NCBI GenBank assembly: GCA_965197675.1
Contig: OZ240221.1
Span: forward strand, 2,728,001-2,792,000
Direction of reading: 5' to 3'
DNA length: 64,000 nucleotides
DNA from: G965197675 sp965197675
GTDB taxonomy: Bacteria; Chloroflexota; Dehalococcoidia; Plut-88900
Below the pieces are notes generated by a model that worked only from the letters and a program-made list of their open reading frames with translations, was not told where the DNA came from and did no database searches. Positions 42,093-50,863 of the stretch are shown here, piece by piece (the stretch's first letter is position 1; each line of letters starts with the position of its first letter). The position numbers were made by a program, and so were the translations under genes.

Positions 42093-43442
42093 ATGGGAGC
42101 AACCGAAATCATAGCAAGTTGGGTGGTCAAGACTTCCTATGACGACATACCGGCTGGAGCCATGAACGCTGCAAAGGAGACCCTTTTCGACAGTATAGGA
42201 GTGATGTTGGCCGGGTCAGTAGAGCCACTAAGCGAGATAATCAAAGACTATACCGCCAGCCTGGGAGGGGTGCCTCAAGCTCGGGTCCTGGTGTCTGGCT
42301 TCAAGACGTCCCTACCCAATGCCGCTTTGGCCAACGGGACCATTGGCATGGCCTTGGACTACGACCCGGAGGTGTTGATGATGGCTATCGCCGCGGCCTT
42401 GCTCCCAGCAGCAGAGGTGGAGGAAGCTTCGGGCAAAGAGCTCCTCGAGGCTTTCGTCATCGGCAGCGAGCTGGGATGGGCGGTGGAGCAGATCGCCTTG
42501 GCAGACATGGAACGCCGCGGCCTGCATCATCAAGGGGAACTAGCGAGTATTGCTGTGGCTGCAGCCTGCGCCAAGCTTCTCAAGCTAGATGATAAGGGTG
42601 TCATAACGGCCATGGGCATAGCCAGCTCTATGGGTGGAGGTTTGCTTATGAGCGAGGGGACTATGACCAAACCTCTGCTCGGTGGACTCATTGCCAGAAA
42701 TGGAGTTATGGCGGCACAGCTGGCTCAGATCGGATTTACAGGGCCTGACGATCTCTTCGATAACTCGTCTGGATTCTGCAGCACACCGATCACCGAAGGG
42801 GTGTACGACTTCGGCCAGATGGCCAAAAGCCTGGGCAAACCCTATCGTATCAACCAGTTCAAGTACGTCAGACGATACCCCTGCTGCAGAGCAAATCACA
42901 GCCCTCTCGACAGCATTTTGGGGCTGATGAAAGACGAGAAGCTTACGTACGATGACATATCAAGTTTAGAGATGGACCAACCTTACAACTCTCTAGTGAT
43001 GCGCTACGATGCACCCGAGAACGAGCACCAGGGCAGGTTCAGCATACGCTACTGTGTCGCCGCAGCTTTAGCCGATGGACGTGTAGGAATCGACACCTTC
43101 AAGCCTGACAGGGTGAGCGATCCCAAGATCAAAGATGCCCTGAAGAAGGTCCGCATAAACATCCAGACTCAGTGGGAGATAGGTGCGGGAGACACCCTCG
43201 GCCCGATACCGGTAAAGCTACACCTGAAAGATGGAAGGGTCTTGGAGAGAAGCACTGCCAGGGAGGACATCCTCGGTACGCAGAAGAACCCATTGGGGCT
43301 AGATGGCATAGCCGGCAAGTTCCGTGAAAATGCCAGCCTTGCCCTACCCCCTGAAAAGGTGGAGGAGGCGATAAGGTATTGGTCGCCGACAGCAGATCTA
43401 GAAGCAGTGGTTCCAGCCATCGACACTCTGATAGCCGGCTAG
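42093..43442 (+). CDS. MmgE/PrpD-family protein
   Basis: 449 residues of the MmgE/PrpD family, which includes 2-methylcitrate dehydratase and iminodisuccinate epimerase. Visible features are IIASWVVKTSYDDIPAGAMN, AALANGTIGMALDYDPEV in place of the usual NG...H-x-LDFDD, LLEAFVIGSELGWAVEQIA, and a C-terminal half with RRYPCCRANHSPLD. The altered LDYDPEV loop and the absence of other methylcitrate-cycle genes argue against PrpD itself; a hydratase or epimerase acting on another dicarboxylate is more likely. RBS GGGGAGGTAAC precedes the ATG. Confidence 0.85.
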   Translation: MGATEIIASWVVKTSYDDIPAGAMNAAKETLFDSIGVMLAGSVEPLSEIIKDYTASLGGVPQARVLVSGFKTSLPNAALANGTIGMALDYDPEVLMMAIAAALLPAAEVEEASGKELLEAFVIGSELGWAVEQIALADMERRGLHHQGELASIAVAAACAKLLKLDDKGVITAMGIASSMGGGLLMSEGTMTKPLLGGLIARNGVMAAQLAQIGFTGPDDLFDNSSGFCSTPITEGVYDFGQMAKSLGKPYRINQFKYVRRYPCCRANHSPLDSILGLMKDEKLTYDDISSLEMDQPYNSLVMRYDAPENEHQGRFSIRYCVAAALADGRVGIDTFKPDRVSDPKIKDALKKVRINIQTQWEIGAGDTLGPIPVKLHLKDGRVLERSTAREDILGTQKNPLGLDGIAGKFRENASLALPPEKVEEAIRYWSPTADLEAVVPAIDTLIAG

Positions 43443-43458
43443 AATCTGCCTCTAAAGC

Positions 43459-43672
43459 CCACCCGAAGGCAGTCCAGACCCGCTTGCAGCAGGCAGGGGA
43501 ATACATCCCTCTGGTAGGGAGACCGTCTCATAATTCCCCAGGGAGGGAGTCCAGAGGGAAGTGTCCCTCTGGCAGGAGGCGTGGGGGATGTGCCCCCACA
43601 TACAAAAACTTGCCTGGGCGGGAGGGTGGGAAGAAGGCCTTTGCCTTTCTTAGGCGGCCTCTCTGGCCTATA
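43459..43672. repeat. Intergenic repeat family 2, copy 2
   Basis: Contains CAGTCCAGACCCGCTTGCAG, the perfect 9-bp hairpin CCAGAGGGA/TCCCTCTGG (43551-43571), GGGGGATGTGCCCCC, ACAAAAACTTGCCTGGGCGG and GGCCTTTGCC. It fills the 235-bp gap between convergent genes (MmgE and the LivM-type permease). Confidence 0.6.
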
Positions 43673-43677
43673 GGAGC

Positions 43678-44721
43678 TTAAAGCCTGTATCTTCCAACCA
43701 GCCCTTGAGGCCTGAACAGCATCAGGATCACCAAGATCAGCCCAAGCAGACCGATGCGGACCTGCCCGACGTACTCTACCGCAAGGCCTGGAGCAAACCT
43801 GAGGCCCTCTTCTAGGAGCACGAAAATGAAGGCTCCCAGTATCGATCCCCAAATGCTGGCCAGACCACCTATCAACACGATGGCCGAGATGATGATGGCC
43901 TCCAGTAGTATGAACTCGTTGGGATAGACAAATTTGAGAAAAGCAGCGAATAGCGACCCCGCAACCGAGGCCATCATCCCGGAGATCACAAAGACAGTAA
44001 GCTTGTAATAAGTGACCCTGTAGCCGAAAACCTCGATGGCATTCTCGTCCTCGCGAATGGCGGTCAAGATCCTACCGAAGGAGCTGCTCACAATCAGCCA
44101 GGCTATAAATGTAACGATAGCCAGGCAACCCAATACCAGGACCAAGAACTCCCACCGCTCGTCTACGGTCCATGGACCTAAAGAAGGAGCGGGTATCCAA
44201 TTCACCCCCAATGTGCCCCTGGTGAAGTAACGCGCACTAAGGAATACGCGGTGGGCAATAACTGCGAAGCCTAGGGTAGCCAGGGCGTAAAAGTCATCTC
44301 TGAATTTACTGAACACAATCCCCAGGACAAGGGCTACGACCCCAGCCACACCGATAGCTAAGGGGAGAGCGGCGAAGAAGTTCCATGCTGTTATGGGGAA
44401 CTCATTTCCTCCTACGACCCTGGTCTGTCCAAATGGTGGGTCGTGAGTAAAGATCGCCACCACATAGGCGCCCAGACCATAGAAGCCTACGTGGGCGATG
44501 GACAATAGTCCTGTATACCCGACGACCAGGTTAAGGCTCACAGACAGGATCGCGAAGATTCCAGACACTATGCCGATTTGGATAGCGAATTGGGGGCTCT
44601 TACCGAACACCATCCAGGCGACAGCAATGACTGCCAGAACAACGGTAATTGCCGCCCCACGATTTTCTGAGAGCAATCCCAAGACCGATCTCAATTCTCG
44701 ATTTTCAGCTAGCGCCCTCAA
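43678..44721 (-). CDS. livM: Branched-chain amino-acid-type ABC transporter permease (LivM family)
   Basis: 347 residues with about nine membrane segments. The family core LVVGYTGLLSIAHVGFYGLG and the EAA-like cytoplasmic loop FGRILTAIREDENAIEVFGY are present, ending ILVILMLFRPQGLVGRYRL. It starts at TTG 44721 with GAGGA eight bases upstream, 42 bp after the LivH-type gene. It imports branched-chain or other amino acids, amides or urea together with a LivH partner, a binding protein and two ATPases. No ATPase gene is in the window. Its 3' end faces a family 2 repeat. Confidence 0.9.
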   Translation of the reverse strand: MRALAENRELRSVLGLLSENRGAAITVVLAVIAVAWMVFGKSPQFAIQIGIVSGIFAILSVSLNLVVGYTGLLSIAHVGFYGLGAYVVAIFTHDPPFGQTRVVGGNEFPITAWNFFAALPLAIGVAGVVALVLGIVFSKFRDDFYALATLGFAVIAHRVFLSARYFTRGTLGVNWIPAPSLGPWTVDERWEFLVLVLGCLAIVTFIAWLIVSSSFGRILTAIREDENAIEVFGYRVTYYKLTVFVISGMMASVAGSLFAAFLKFVYPNEFILLEAIIISAIVLIGGLASIWGSILGAFIFVLLEEGLRFAPGLAVEYVGQVRIGLLGLILVILMLFRPQGLVGRYRL

Positions 44722-44763
44722 TAGAGCAATCCTCGATGTGACATTATCCTTCGCACCGTTGGC

Positions 44764-46140
44764 TTATTTCCTCGGCAATAGCCCCCTTGGTCTGAACAGT
44801 AGGAATAGAATGAACACGATAAAGGCGATGGCGTCTTTCCATTCAGATGGAATGAACCAGATTCCATAGTTCTCGATCAGACCCAGCAGGAACCCTCCTA
44901 CGAGCGCTCCATAAGGATTACCTGTACCACCAATAACTGCGGCAATCCAGCCTTTGAACAGGGGGAAGAAGCCCATTCTGGGCTGAATAGTGGTGAGGTC
45001 AAACCCGATTACGACTCCGGCAAGACCGGCTATGGCGCCCCCGATGAAGAAGACTCCTGCGATCACACGAGGCGTATTGATTCCTATGGTTCTAGCGACC
45101 TCCTCGTCATCGCCTATGGCCCGAACCGCCTTACCGAAATTGGTCTTCCTAAGCATCAATATTAGGGCTACAAGCAGGACGACCGCCAAGCCCGCGACAA
45201 ATAGCTGGAAGGGTTTTATGAAGGAATCAAATATCTCAATCGGGCTCGCTCCAAAGGGCTTGGGAAGTGGTAGAGCTTGCACGGTGAATATAACTGAGAT
45301 AGTGGCCTGGAGAAATAGCAGGACTCCCAGGGACGCCACGATCATTATCAAGGGCGAACGAGCGCGACGCCGAAGCTGGAAGTAAAGTCCCCTGTACAGC
45401 GCCAGGCCGATAATCCCTGCGATAATGACCCCTAAGCCAGCGCTTAACGGTAGCTTCGCGTCGTCGGTGCTCCAAAGCAGCGTGCCGCAATAGATGCCTA
45501 GTATAGCTCCCACAAGAGCTACGACCAGCATCGCACCCTTTCGTGAAACGCCGCCCAGGTGGCCGAATAGCTCTTGAGATACAAGCTGATTGCCTATTAG
45601 AACAATCGTCAGCGCTACCAATCCACCGATAACCGGGCTCATGAACTGGTGTAGGTGGTCGGGCTGCATTAACATGACCCCCAGCCACGCCGCAATGGCC
45701 ATGGAGACTAGCCCCCACACTGCAAAGAGCAGTTCCCGCGGGACATGCCGCTGGAGATGAGAGAACCAGGAGTTAAGCACCCACCATAGAGAGCCCGCAA
45801 CTACCACCGACAGTCCAACAGCCAAATATTCGTTGGGCTGATAAATTCTTGCAGGGTGGAAGTTGAAAATTACGTAAGCGCCGACTGCAGGTAGGACGCC
45901 ATACGCGAGATCAAAAAACCAAACGGTGCTGAATACGAGAGTAAAGCCTATTGCGAGGATCGAGTAAACTCCTCCAACCACAATACCGTTCAGTGTGAAC
46001 TGGACAAACAGGTTGAAGTCCAGCAACGCCAGGAGAAGCATGTAAAGGAGGAATGCTAGACCCACCAGGGCGAGCAAGTTCTGTCGCAGATACTGAGAGG
46101 TATAGGTTATTGGTGTTGCTCTCTCAGCGTAATTAGCCAA
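44764..46140 (-). CDS. livH: Branched-chain amino-acid-type ABC transporter permease (LivH family), enlarged
   Basis: 458 residues against about 290-300 for typical LivH. The N-terminal LivH part (LNGIVVGGVYSILAIGFTLV) and the C-terminal core (LIMIVASLGVLLFLQATISV, FGKAVRAIGDDEEVARTIGI, IGGTGNPYGALVGGFLLGLI) are intact. Between them, about residues 105-250 hold an insertion with three to four extra hydrophobic segments, and residues 1-40 add a further helix. The start is TTG 46140 with GAGAGG upstream. It forms an operon with livM. The extra segments are unexplained and could alter partner or substrate choice. Confidence 0.87.
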   Translation of the reverse strand: MANYAERATPITYTSQYLRQNLLALVGLAFLLYMLLLALLDFNLFVQFTLNGIVVGGVYSILAIGFTLVFSTVWFFDLAYGVLPAVGAYVIFNFHPARIYQPNEYLAVGLSVVVAGSLWWVLNSWFSHLQRHVPRELLFAVWGLVSMAIAAWLGVMLMQPDHLHQFMSPVIGGLVALTIVLIGNQLVSQELFGHLGGVSRKGAMLVVALVGAILGIYCGTLLWSTDDAKLPLSAGLGVIIAGIIGLALYRGLYFQLRRRARSPLIMIVASLGVLLFLQATISVIFTVQALPLPKPFGASPIEIFDSFIKPFQLFVAGLAVVLLVALILMLRKTNFGKAVRAIGDDEEVARTIGINTPRVIAGVFFIGGAIAGLAGVVIGFDLTTIQPRMGFFPLFKGWIAAVIGGTGNPYGALVGGFLLGLIENYGIWFIPSEWKDAIAFIVFILFLLFRPRGLLPRK

Positions 46141-46319
46141 AGCTGCCTCTCGCTCGAACCCCTTAACAGTCGCTGCTACTCATGCGAGTAAAAGAAGGCT
46201 TCGAAAATAGTCCCAGTATCGGAAGATGGTAATCTATTCAACTTAAAAAGAATCTAACCCAGACCGAATGCCAGCCGGGGAAGCCCTAAACTATAAGGGT
46301 TGCCAGGCTGGCAGATACG

Positions 46320-46364
46320 ACGCTACGGAGCCTGTTCACCGTGTTTTAACAGGCTCCGTAGCGT
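46320..46364 (+). terminator. Strong hairpin between the binding-protein and permease genes
   Basis: A 17-bp perfect stem (from ACGCTACGGAGCCTGTT, 46320-46336, to its complement at 46348-46364) with an 11-nt loop, followed on the plus strand by TTTCTTC. The neighbouring genes lie on the minus strand, where no U tract follows. It may instead stabilise the binding-protein mRNA and lower permease expression. Confidence 0.5.
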
Positions 46365-46417
46365 TTTCTTCATCTGCTATTCGCTCAGTTCCGCCTTAAC
46401 CTACTACTGACCCGGCT

Positions 46418-46494
46418 CGTACGGCTCATACAGAAGTTCAGCGCCCTCTCTCATCTAAAGGCAGCACCTTCACCACTACGGGTGTAAGTCCTAC
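46418..46494. repeat. Partial duplication of the binding-protein gene 3' end
   Basis: These 77 bases are a near-identical direct copy of 46499-46577, the last ~26 codons of the ABC binding-protein gene, with a 2-base difference that shifts the frame. The two copies are separated by four bases. The extra copy lies outside the intact gene, just after its stop. Confidence 0.8.
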
Positions 46495-47771
46495 TTCCCG
46501 TACGGCTCATACAGAAATTCAGATCCCTCTCTCTCATCTAAAGGCAGCGCCTTCACCACTACGGGTGTAAGTCCTACCATTTCACCATCTGAATCGAAGT
46601 TGTATTGTCCGAGAGCGCCTACGTAGTCGGTGTTGTACAAGCAGTCCCTGATACCTGGTGTATCCTCTATTGAACCAACCTCTTCAACACATTCCTTGAT
46701 CAGGTACACCTGATCGTAGCTACCTGCGGCGGCAAACTCTAAGGTTATGAAGCCGTATCTCTCTTTGAATCGCGACACGAATTCAGATCCCTTGGGGTAG
46801 AGATCTGACGTCAGGAATGGAGGAACAATTCCGAAGACGTTCTCTCCAGCGTCACCAGCCAACTCTTGTGCCACAGTGCCGATACACACGTCGAAGCCAT
46901 GGATGGGTCCATCAAATCCCAGCTCTCTGGCCTGTGACATCAGGAATCCACAGAGATTCTCGGAGTTGAGATTGCCGAATATAACCTCGGGTTCCGCAGC
47001 TAGAATCTTAGTTATTTGTGGCCGTAGGTCTGTTTCATCAGACCTCACCCTCTCGGAGGCGACTATCTCTCCACCCAGCGCTTTGAACCCTTCCTCATGG
47101 GAAACTCGGAAAAACTCCGCAAGATCTTCGTCCTGGGTTATGGAAGCTGCTTTCGTGTATCCATCCGCAATGATCGCCTTGGCTGCCGCCGGGCCACCTG
47201 CCTCGAACACCGCTGAATATCCATTCCTGAATACGAAATCACCGGCGTATCTTAAATCGGGATGGCCAGTTATCGTGATTTGTACCACTTCTGCTGGGTC
47301 GATCAACGACGCCGAAGCCAGATGAGCACCACTACAGGTTGGGCCAAGGATCACATTGACTCCGTCTACCTCTATCAGCTTGGTCACAGCCGAGATAGCG
47401 TCGGAACCCGCACACTTGGAATCCTCTATTATCAACTTGATGGAATGCCCGTCTATTCCACCGGCGGCATTGATTTCATCGGTTGCCATCTCGATGCCCT
47501 TCAAGAATGTTGTGCCAAAACTCTCGCCAGGCCCGGTCAATGCCTGTGCCACGCCTATTACGTATTCTTCCTTTTCCATCACATCAGGCGTCGCTGTTGC
47601 CATCACATCAGGCGTCGCTGTCGTCATCACATCAGGTGTAGCTGTTGCTGCCGGCGAAGGCGTATCATCGTCTCCACAGGCGGCGAAGATGGAAATCGCC
47701 AGAATGAGCATTACCCCAACTAGTATGACAGATCTCCTTGAAATGCTTACCGATTCAACCAATTGTTTCAT
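46491..47771 (-). CDS. ABC transporter substrate-binding lipoprotein (LivK/Peripla_BP_6 type)
   Basis: A 426-residue class I periplasmic binding protein. Signal peptide residues 1-31 end at lipobox IFAAC (lipidated C32). A linker follows containing three near-identical units ATPDVM(T/A)TATPDVM. The binding domain begins at YVIGVAQALTGPGESFGTTF and shows GVNVILGPTCSGAHLA and FGNLNSENLCGFLM, the LivJ/LivK fold. GGAGGGAGGGG precedes the ATG. It lies upstream of livH/livM on the same strand but is separated by a strong hairpin. The ligand could be branched-chain amino acids, amides or urea. Confidence 0.9.
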   Translation of the reverse strand: MKQLVESVSISRRSVILVGVMLILAISIFAACGDDDTPSPAATATPDVMTTATPDVMATATPDVMEKEEYVIGVAQALTGPGESFGTTFLKGIEMATDEINAAGGIDGHSIKLIIEDSKCAGSDAISAVTKLIEVDGVNVILGPTCSGAHLASASLIDPAEVVQITITGHPDLRYAGDFVFRNGYSAVFEAGGPAAAKAIIADGYTKAASITQDEDLAEFFRVSHEEGFKALGGEIVASERVRSDETDLRPQITKILAAEPEVIFGNLNSENLCGFLMSQARELGFDGPIHGFDVCIGTVAQELAGDAGENVFGIVPPFLTSDLYPKGSEFVSRFKERYGFITLEFAAAGSYDQVYLIKECVEEVGSIEDTPGIRDCLYNTDYVGALGQYNFDSDGEMVGLTPVVVKALPLDEREGSEFLYEPYGK

Positions 47772-47944
47772 TATTGCCCCTCCCTCCTATTACTCGAATC
47801 AGGGTGCTTTAAAGAGTAAGTGTCGATCACTGTCCAGGTGTCTACTAGATGTGCTACCTCCTCCCTCGTCAATAGCGCGGCACACATGCCGAGTATAGGC
47901 CTGGAACCTCGGAGTTTGTGGACGTACCGCTCATAGCAAGGGAG

Positions 47945-47972
47945 TCTATAGGTGCAAGTGATAGCTTGTCAA
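47945..47972 (-). promoter_or_regulatory. Sigma70-type promoter of the binding-protein/permease operon
   Basis: On the minus strand, TTGACA (47972-47967), 16-nt spacer, TATAGA (47950-47945), about 170 nt upstream of the binding-protein ATG. The rest of the 243-bp gap shows no gene. Confidence 0.5.
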
Positions 47973-48014
47973 TTTAGTGATGGATTTCACGAAGCTGAAT
48001 AGCTGGGGTGGCAG

Positions 48015-49016
48015 TCATCGCACTCGCGGCAGAACCTCTTTCCCCAGCAGGTGAAGACACTTCATGCCCAACTCCCTGGGCATGCTTGGCATCTGGAACT
48101 CCAGGACCATGTAATCGAAGCCTAGGGACTCGTATCGCCTGAGCTCCCGGATGCAGTCATCGGGGTCACCAATGATAAATCGATCTACAGAGAGCTCCTC
48201 GAAGGGCTTATCGAACTCATCACCAGGGGGGAGCTCCTTGTCCTGTCCCTGCTCCACGTAAACCCTGAACTCGTTCTCTAGGTAGGGCCTGGATTCTTTG
48301 AATGCGATCTCTTTGGACTCGGCTACGTACGCGTCCCTCATTAGCGGAATGTGTTGGGGCGCAGGCTTTTCTGCATTGGACAGCTCTTCTCGGTAAATTT
48401 CTATCTGGGATCCCAGGGTCTTTAAAACGGCGTGGGGACTGGCGAACCAGCCGTCCCCCATTCTAGCGGCTCGTCTCACTGCGGGGTCTCCGTCGGCGGC
48501 GATCCAGATGGGAGGGTTGGGTTTTTGCAGCGGTCTCGCCGTGGGCACAACGTCGGAGAGGGTAAAGTGCCTGCCCTGGAATGTCACTTCATCGTCAGTC
48601 CACAGACGCTCGATTATCTCCAGCGACTCCTCGAAGCGGCCCGCTCGATCTCGCCTGTCGATGCCAAAGGCGCTGAACTCCTCCTCTTCGTATCCCAGTC
48701 CTACGCCAAAAATAAACCTTCCGTTGCAAATGGTGTCGATGGTGGCTATCTGCTCAGCCACGTCGACGGGATGGTAGAAGGGCAGAAGAAGGATGCCTGT
48801 CCCCAGCCACATTTCTCCTGCAACGGCCGCCAATCGTCCTAAAAGTGGTATGGGTTGAAGAGTCCTCTGTGGCGCGCTCAAAAAGTGCTGCCCCACGAAT
48901 ACGCCTTCAAAGCCATAGTCCCTAGCGACAGCCACCTCTTCCAACAACTCCTCGAGCTTCTCTCTATAGGAAACCCCGGGGACATAGACGTTGCTCACCT
49001 CTAGACCTAGCTTCAT
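48015..49016 (-). CDS. LLM-class F420-dependent oxidoreductase (3)
   Basis: 333 residues with a luciferase-like TIM barrel: LEEVAVARDYGFEGVFVGQH, GTGILLLPFYHPVDVAEQIA, RFIFGVGLGYEEEEFSAFGI, and AARMGDGWFASP. It differs from LLM copies 1 and 2 in length and in the N-terminal NVYVPGVSYREK, and resembles the bacterial luciferase-like/alkanal group as well as F420-type reductases. It starts five bases after the ComB-family gene ends on the same strand, so the two are probably one operon. Substrate unknown. Confidence 0.85.
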   Translation of the reverse strand: MKLGLEVSNVYVPGVSYREKLEELLEEVAVARDYGFEGVFVGQHFLSAPQRTLQPIPLLGRLAAVAGEMWLGTGILLLPFYHPVDVAEQIATIDTICNGRFIFGVGLGYEEEEFSAFGIDRRDRAGRFEESLEIIERLWTDDEVTFQGRHFTLSDVVPTARPLQKPNPPIWIAADGDPAVRRAARMGDGWFASPHAVLKTLGSQIEIYREELSNAEKPAPQHIPLMRDAYVAESKEIAFKESRPYLENEFRVYVEQGQDKELPPGDEFDKPFEELSVDRFIIGDPDDCIRELRRYESLGFDYMVLEFQMPSMPRELGMKCLHLLGKEVLPRVR

Positions 49017-49021
49017 TTAGC

Positions 49022-49723
49022 TCACACGTCCTCCCGCCTGGCCACCAGCATCCCATGCTCGTCCCGCGAAAACTTGATCGCGAAAGGGAGGGCGCCTATA
49101 TCAAGCACCATCTCGACGTCTTGGGGATACATGTGGGGAGCCTCTATACCCTTGTGGATCTCAGGGGAAACTCCGCCTGCTCGGATCAAGCTGCGAACGG
49201 CGTCGTGATCGGGTTGACGGCCTACCAGGCGATTGCGGATATACAGGGCGCACTGTTCATCCGCGTCTGTACGCGCCTTACCCGCTGCGCCCATGGCAAC
49301 AATACTCACGACGTCCGGATTTTCCCGTAGGACTGCCCTTACCGTCGCATCCGCATTGATCAGTGAGCCTGCATAGAGGCTTTGAGCGCCGCGGGCGGCA
49401 ACTACGCCGACAATCCCTGCCGTATTGGATTGTACTAGTGTCTTGCCCTTGAGATCAGCCTGCGACACCTCGTACGGGGAATTGCCCAGATCAAACCCTG
49501 GAGGTCTCATGCTTCCCACCTCACCCATGCACAGGTCGGCCACGCCTCGGTTCCTCATGTCAAGTGCTCGATCCACTTCAAACTCATCCACTGCAATTAT
49601 CTTTTCGGCGCCCCTGGAAAAGGCGACTGCAGTTACTGTGAAGCCCCTGAATGAGTCGATTATGATGGTAGCGCCCTCTGCTTCTTGGGCTCCTTTGAGA
49701 AGACTGGCCATTCGTATTTGCAT
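49022..49723 (-). CDS. ComB-like 2-phosphosulfolactate phosphatase family protein
   Basis: 233 residues. IIIDSFRGFTVTAVAFSRGA corresponds to the ComB opening (VIDVLRAT.T...A...GA), and GFDLGNSPYEVS with LVQSNTAGIVGVVAARGAQS are family-typical phosphate-site segments. Characterised ComB from methanogens removes phosphate from 2-phosphosulfolactate in coenzyme M synthesis. Many bacteria carry ComB-like proteins without that pathway. Here it precedes an F420-type LLM oxidoreductase in the same transcript, which may hint at sulfonate or F420-linked chemistry (inference). Confidence 0.8.
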   Translation of the reverse strand: MQIRMASLLKGAQEAEGATIIIDSFRGFTVTAVAFSRGAEKIIAVDEFEVDRALDMRNRGVADLCMGEVGSMRPPGFDLGNSPYEVSQADLKGKTLVQSNTAGIVGVVAARGAQSLYAGSLINADATVRAVLRENPDVVSIVAMGAAGKARTDADEQCALYIRNRLVGRQPDHDAVRSLIRAGGVSPEIHKGIEAPHMYPQDVEMVLDIGALPFAIKFSRDEHGMLVARREDV

Positions 49724-49850
49724 ATCTCACCCCCTGTGCGGGCATATTATCACAGCCAATTTCGTCGGAGAAGGTACACGAGTAAAGTACAATCAGGTCG
49801 CATCATTTAGAGCCTTACCATGACACTCACTGCCACGGGAGATTACTACT

Positions 49851-50636
49851 GTGAGTATGCCCGACAAGTATCTGCCTGAAAAGTCCAGAGGTGAAAGGGT
49901 CTGGGAGAGGGTTCTGAGGGCGTCTCTGGCTCTCCCGGGAGCCAAGGTAGACCGTGCTTCATTTCTCACTTCCCAGCTTTCGAGCTATTGCGATGAAGAG
50001 CAGATCCGTAAGGCGATTCAGTTCAGGCCTGCAATGGTGGGCATACCATCCGACATGATCGACAAGCTGTCTGATTCCTGTATCAGGTCTCACATCCTCA
50101 AAGCGGCCAGCATATCATTTGCTGCTGGTCTCCCGGGAGGCTTCGCCATGGCAGGGACTATCCCTGCGGACATGGCGCAGTTCTACTGGCACGCCCTGGT
50201 CCTGTCCCAGAAGCTGGCGTACCTGTACGGTTGGCCCGACCTGCTTGAGGAGGGTGAGGTCGATGAGGAGACTGAACTTCACTTAACCCTACTGATCGGG
50301 GCAATGATGGGAGCGGTGACAGCCAAGCGTGGGTTGGCGGAGTTGGCTGCGCGCTTCGCTGAACAGGTAGCCCGCCGCCTGCCGCGGCAGGCACTCACGA
50401 AGACAGTGTACTATCCCACCGTCAAGAAAGTAGCCGCGTGGATCGGCATCAAGGTTACGAAACGGACATTCGCCGGGGGAGTGGCCAAGGTGATCCCGGT
50501 GGTTGGGGGAGTCGTCTCAGCCGGCATGACGGCCGCAATGATGCGGCCGATGGCAAAGCGGCTGAAGAACCATCTCCGGACCCTGAGGTACGCGCTCCCC
50601 GATGAGCATGAAACCCGCAGGCGGATTCCTTCATGA
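49851..50636 (+). CDS. EcsC-family membrane-associated protein
   Basis: 261 residues. SHILKAASISFAAGLPGGFA followed by IPADMAQFYWHALVLSQKLA and YLYGWPDL matches the EcsC family core. Hydrophobic helices near residues 88-110 and 205-228 (FAGGVAKVIPVVGGVVSAGM) suggest membrane association. The function of EcsC-like proteins is unresolved; some are fused to or near transport and phage-response genes. It starts at GTG 49851 (ATG 49857 also possible). The stop overlaps the next small gene by ATGA, beginning a six-gene plus-strand run. Confidence 0.75.
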   Translation: MSMPDKYLPEKSRGERVWERVLRASLALPGAKVDRASFLTSQLSSYCDEEQIRKAIQFRPAMVGIPSDMIDKLSDSCIRSHILKAASISFAAGLPGGFAMAGTIPADMAQFYWHALVLSQKLAYLYGWPDLLEEGEVDEETELHLTLLIGAMMGAVTAKRGLAELAARFAEQVARRLPRQALTKTVYYPTVKKVAAWIGIKVTKRTFAGGVAKVIPVVGGVVSAGMTAAMMRPMAKRLKNHLRTLRYALPDEHETRRRIPS

Positions 50637-50812
50637 TTTGGAAAGAGCCTTTGGGGCTTATAGCTATTATAGTCACTATAGGATGTGCCGTAGCGATACT
50701 TTTCGCTGCTGGATATAGAGAAGCGGGTGTTTTGATTATCGCTGTTTCCGTACCTGTACTTCTGATAGTCTTTTGGGGTCTGAAGAGGCGGATTCGTAGG
50801 AGGAGATGGTAA
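50633..50812 (+). CDS. Two-segment small membrane protein
   Basis: 59 codons beginning MIWKEPLGLIAIIVTIGCAV with two membrane segments (about 7-27 and 31-50) and a strongly basic C-terminus (LKRRIRRRRW). It overlaps the EcsC-like stop by four bases (ATGA), strong support for real translation by coupling. Topology by the positive-inside rule puts the C-terminus in the cytoplasm. No family recognised. It is too short for most gene callers. The nuclease gene follows 51 bp later. Confidence 0.6.
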   Translation: MIWKEPLGLIAIIVTIGCAVAILFAAGYREAGVLIIAVSVPVLLIVFWGLKRRIRRRRW

Positions 50813-50863
50813 AATAGTCTTGAAGTGGATCAAGGACAACATGAAAGGAGTATATAAGCAAAG

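Noticed and set aside
42093..43442. Methylcitrate cycle (prpD)
   Set aside because: No prpB or prpC is nearby, and the LDYDPEV loop differs from PrpD; family name only is justified.
49022..49723. Full coenzyme M pathway
   Set aside because: Only a ComB-like gene is seen; comA, comC, comD and comE are not in the window, so the pathway cannot be claimed.
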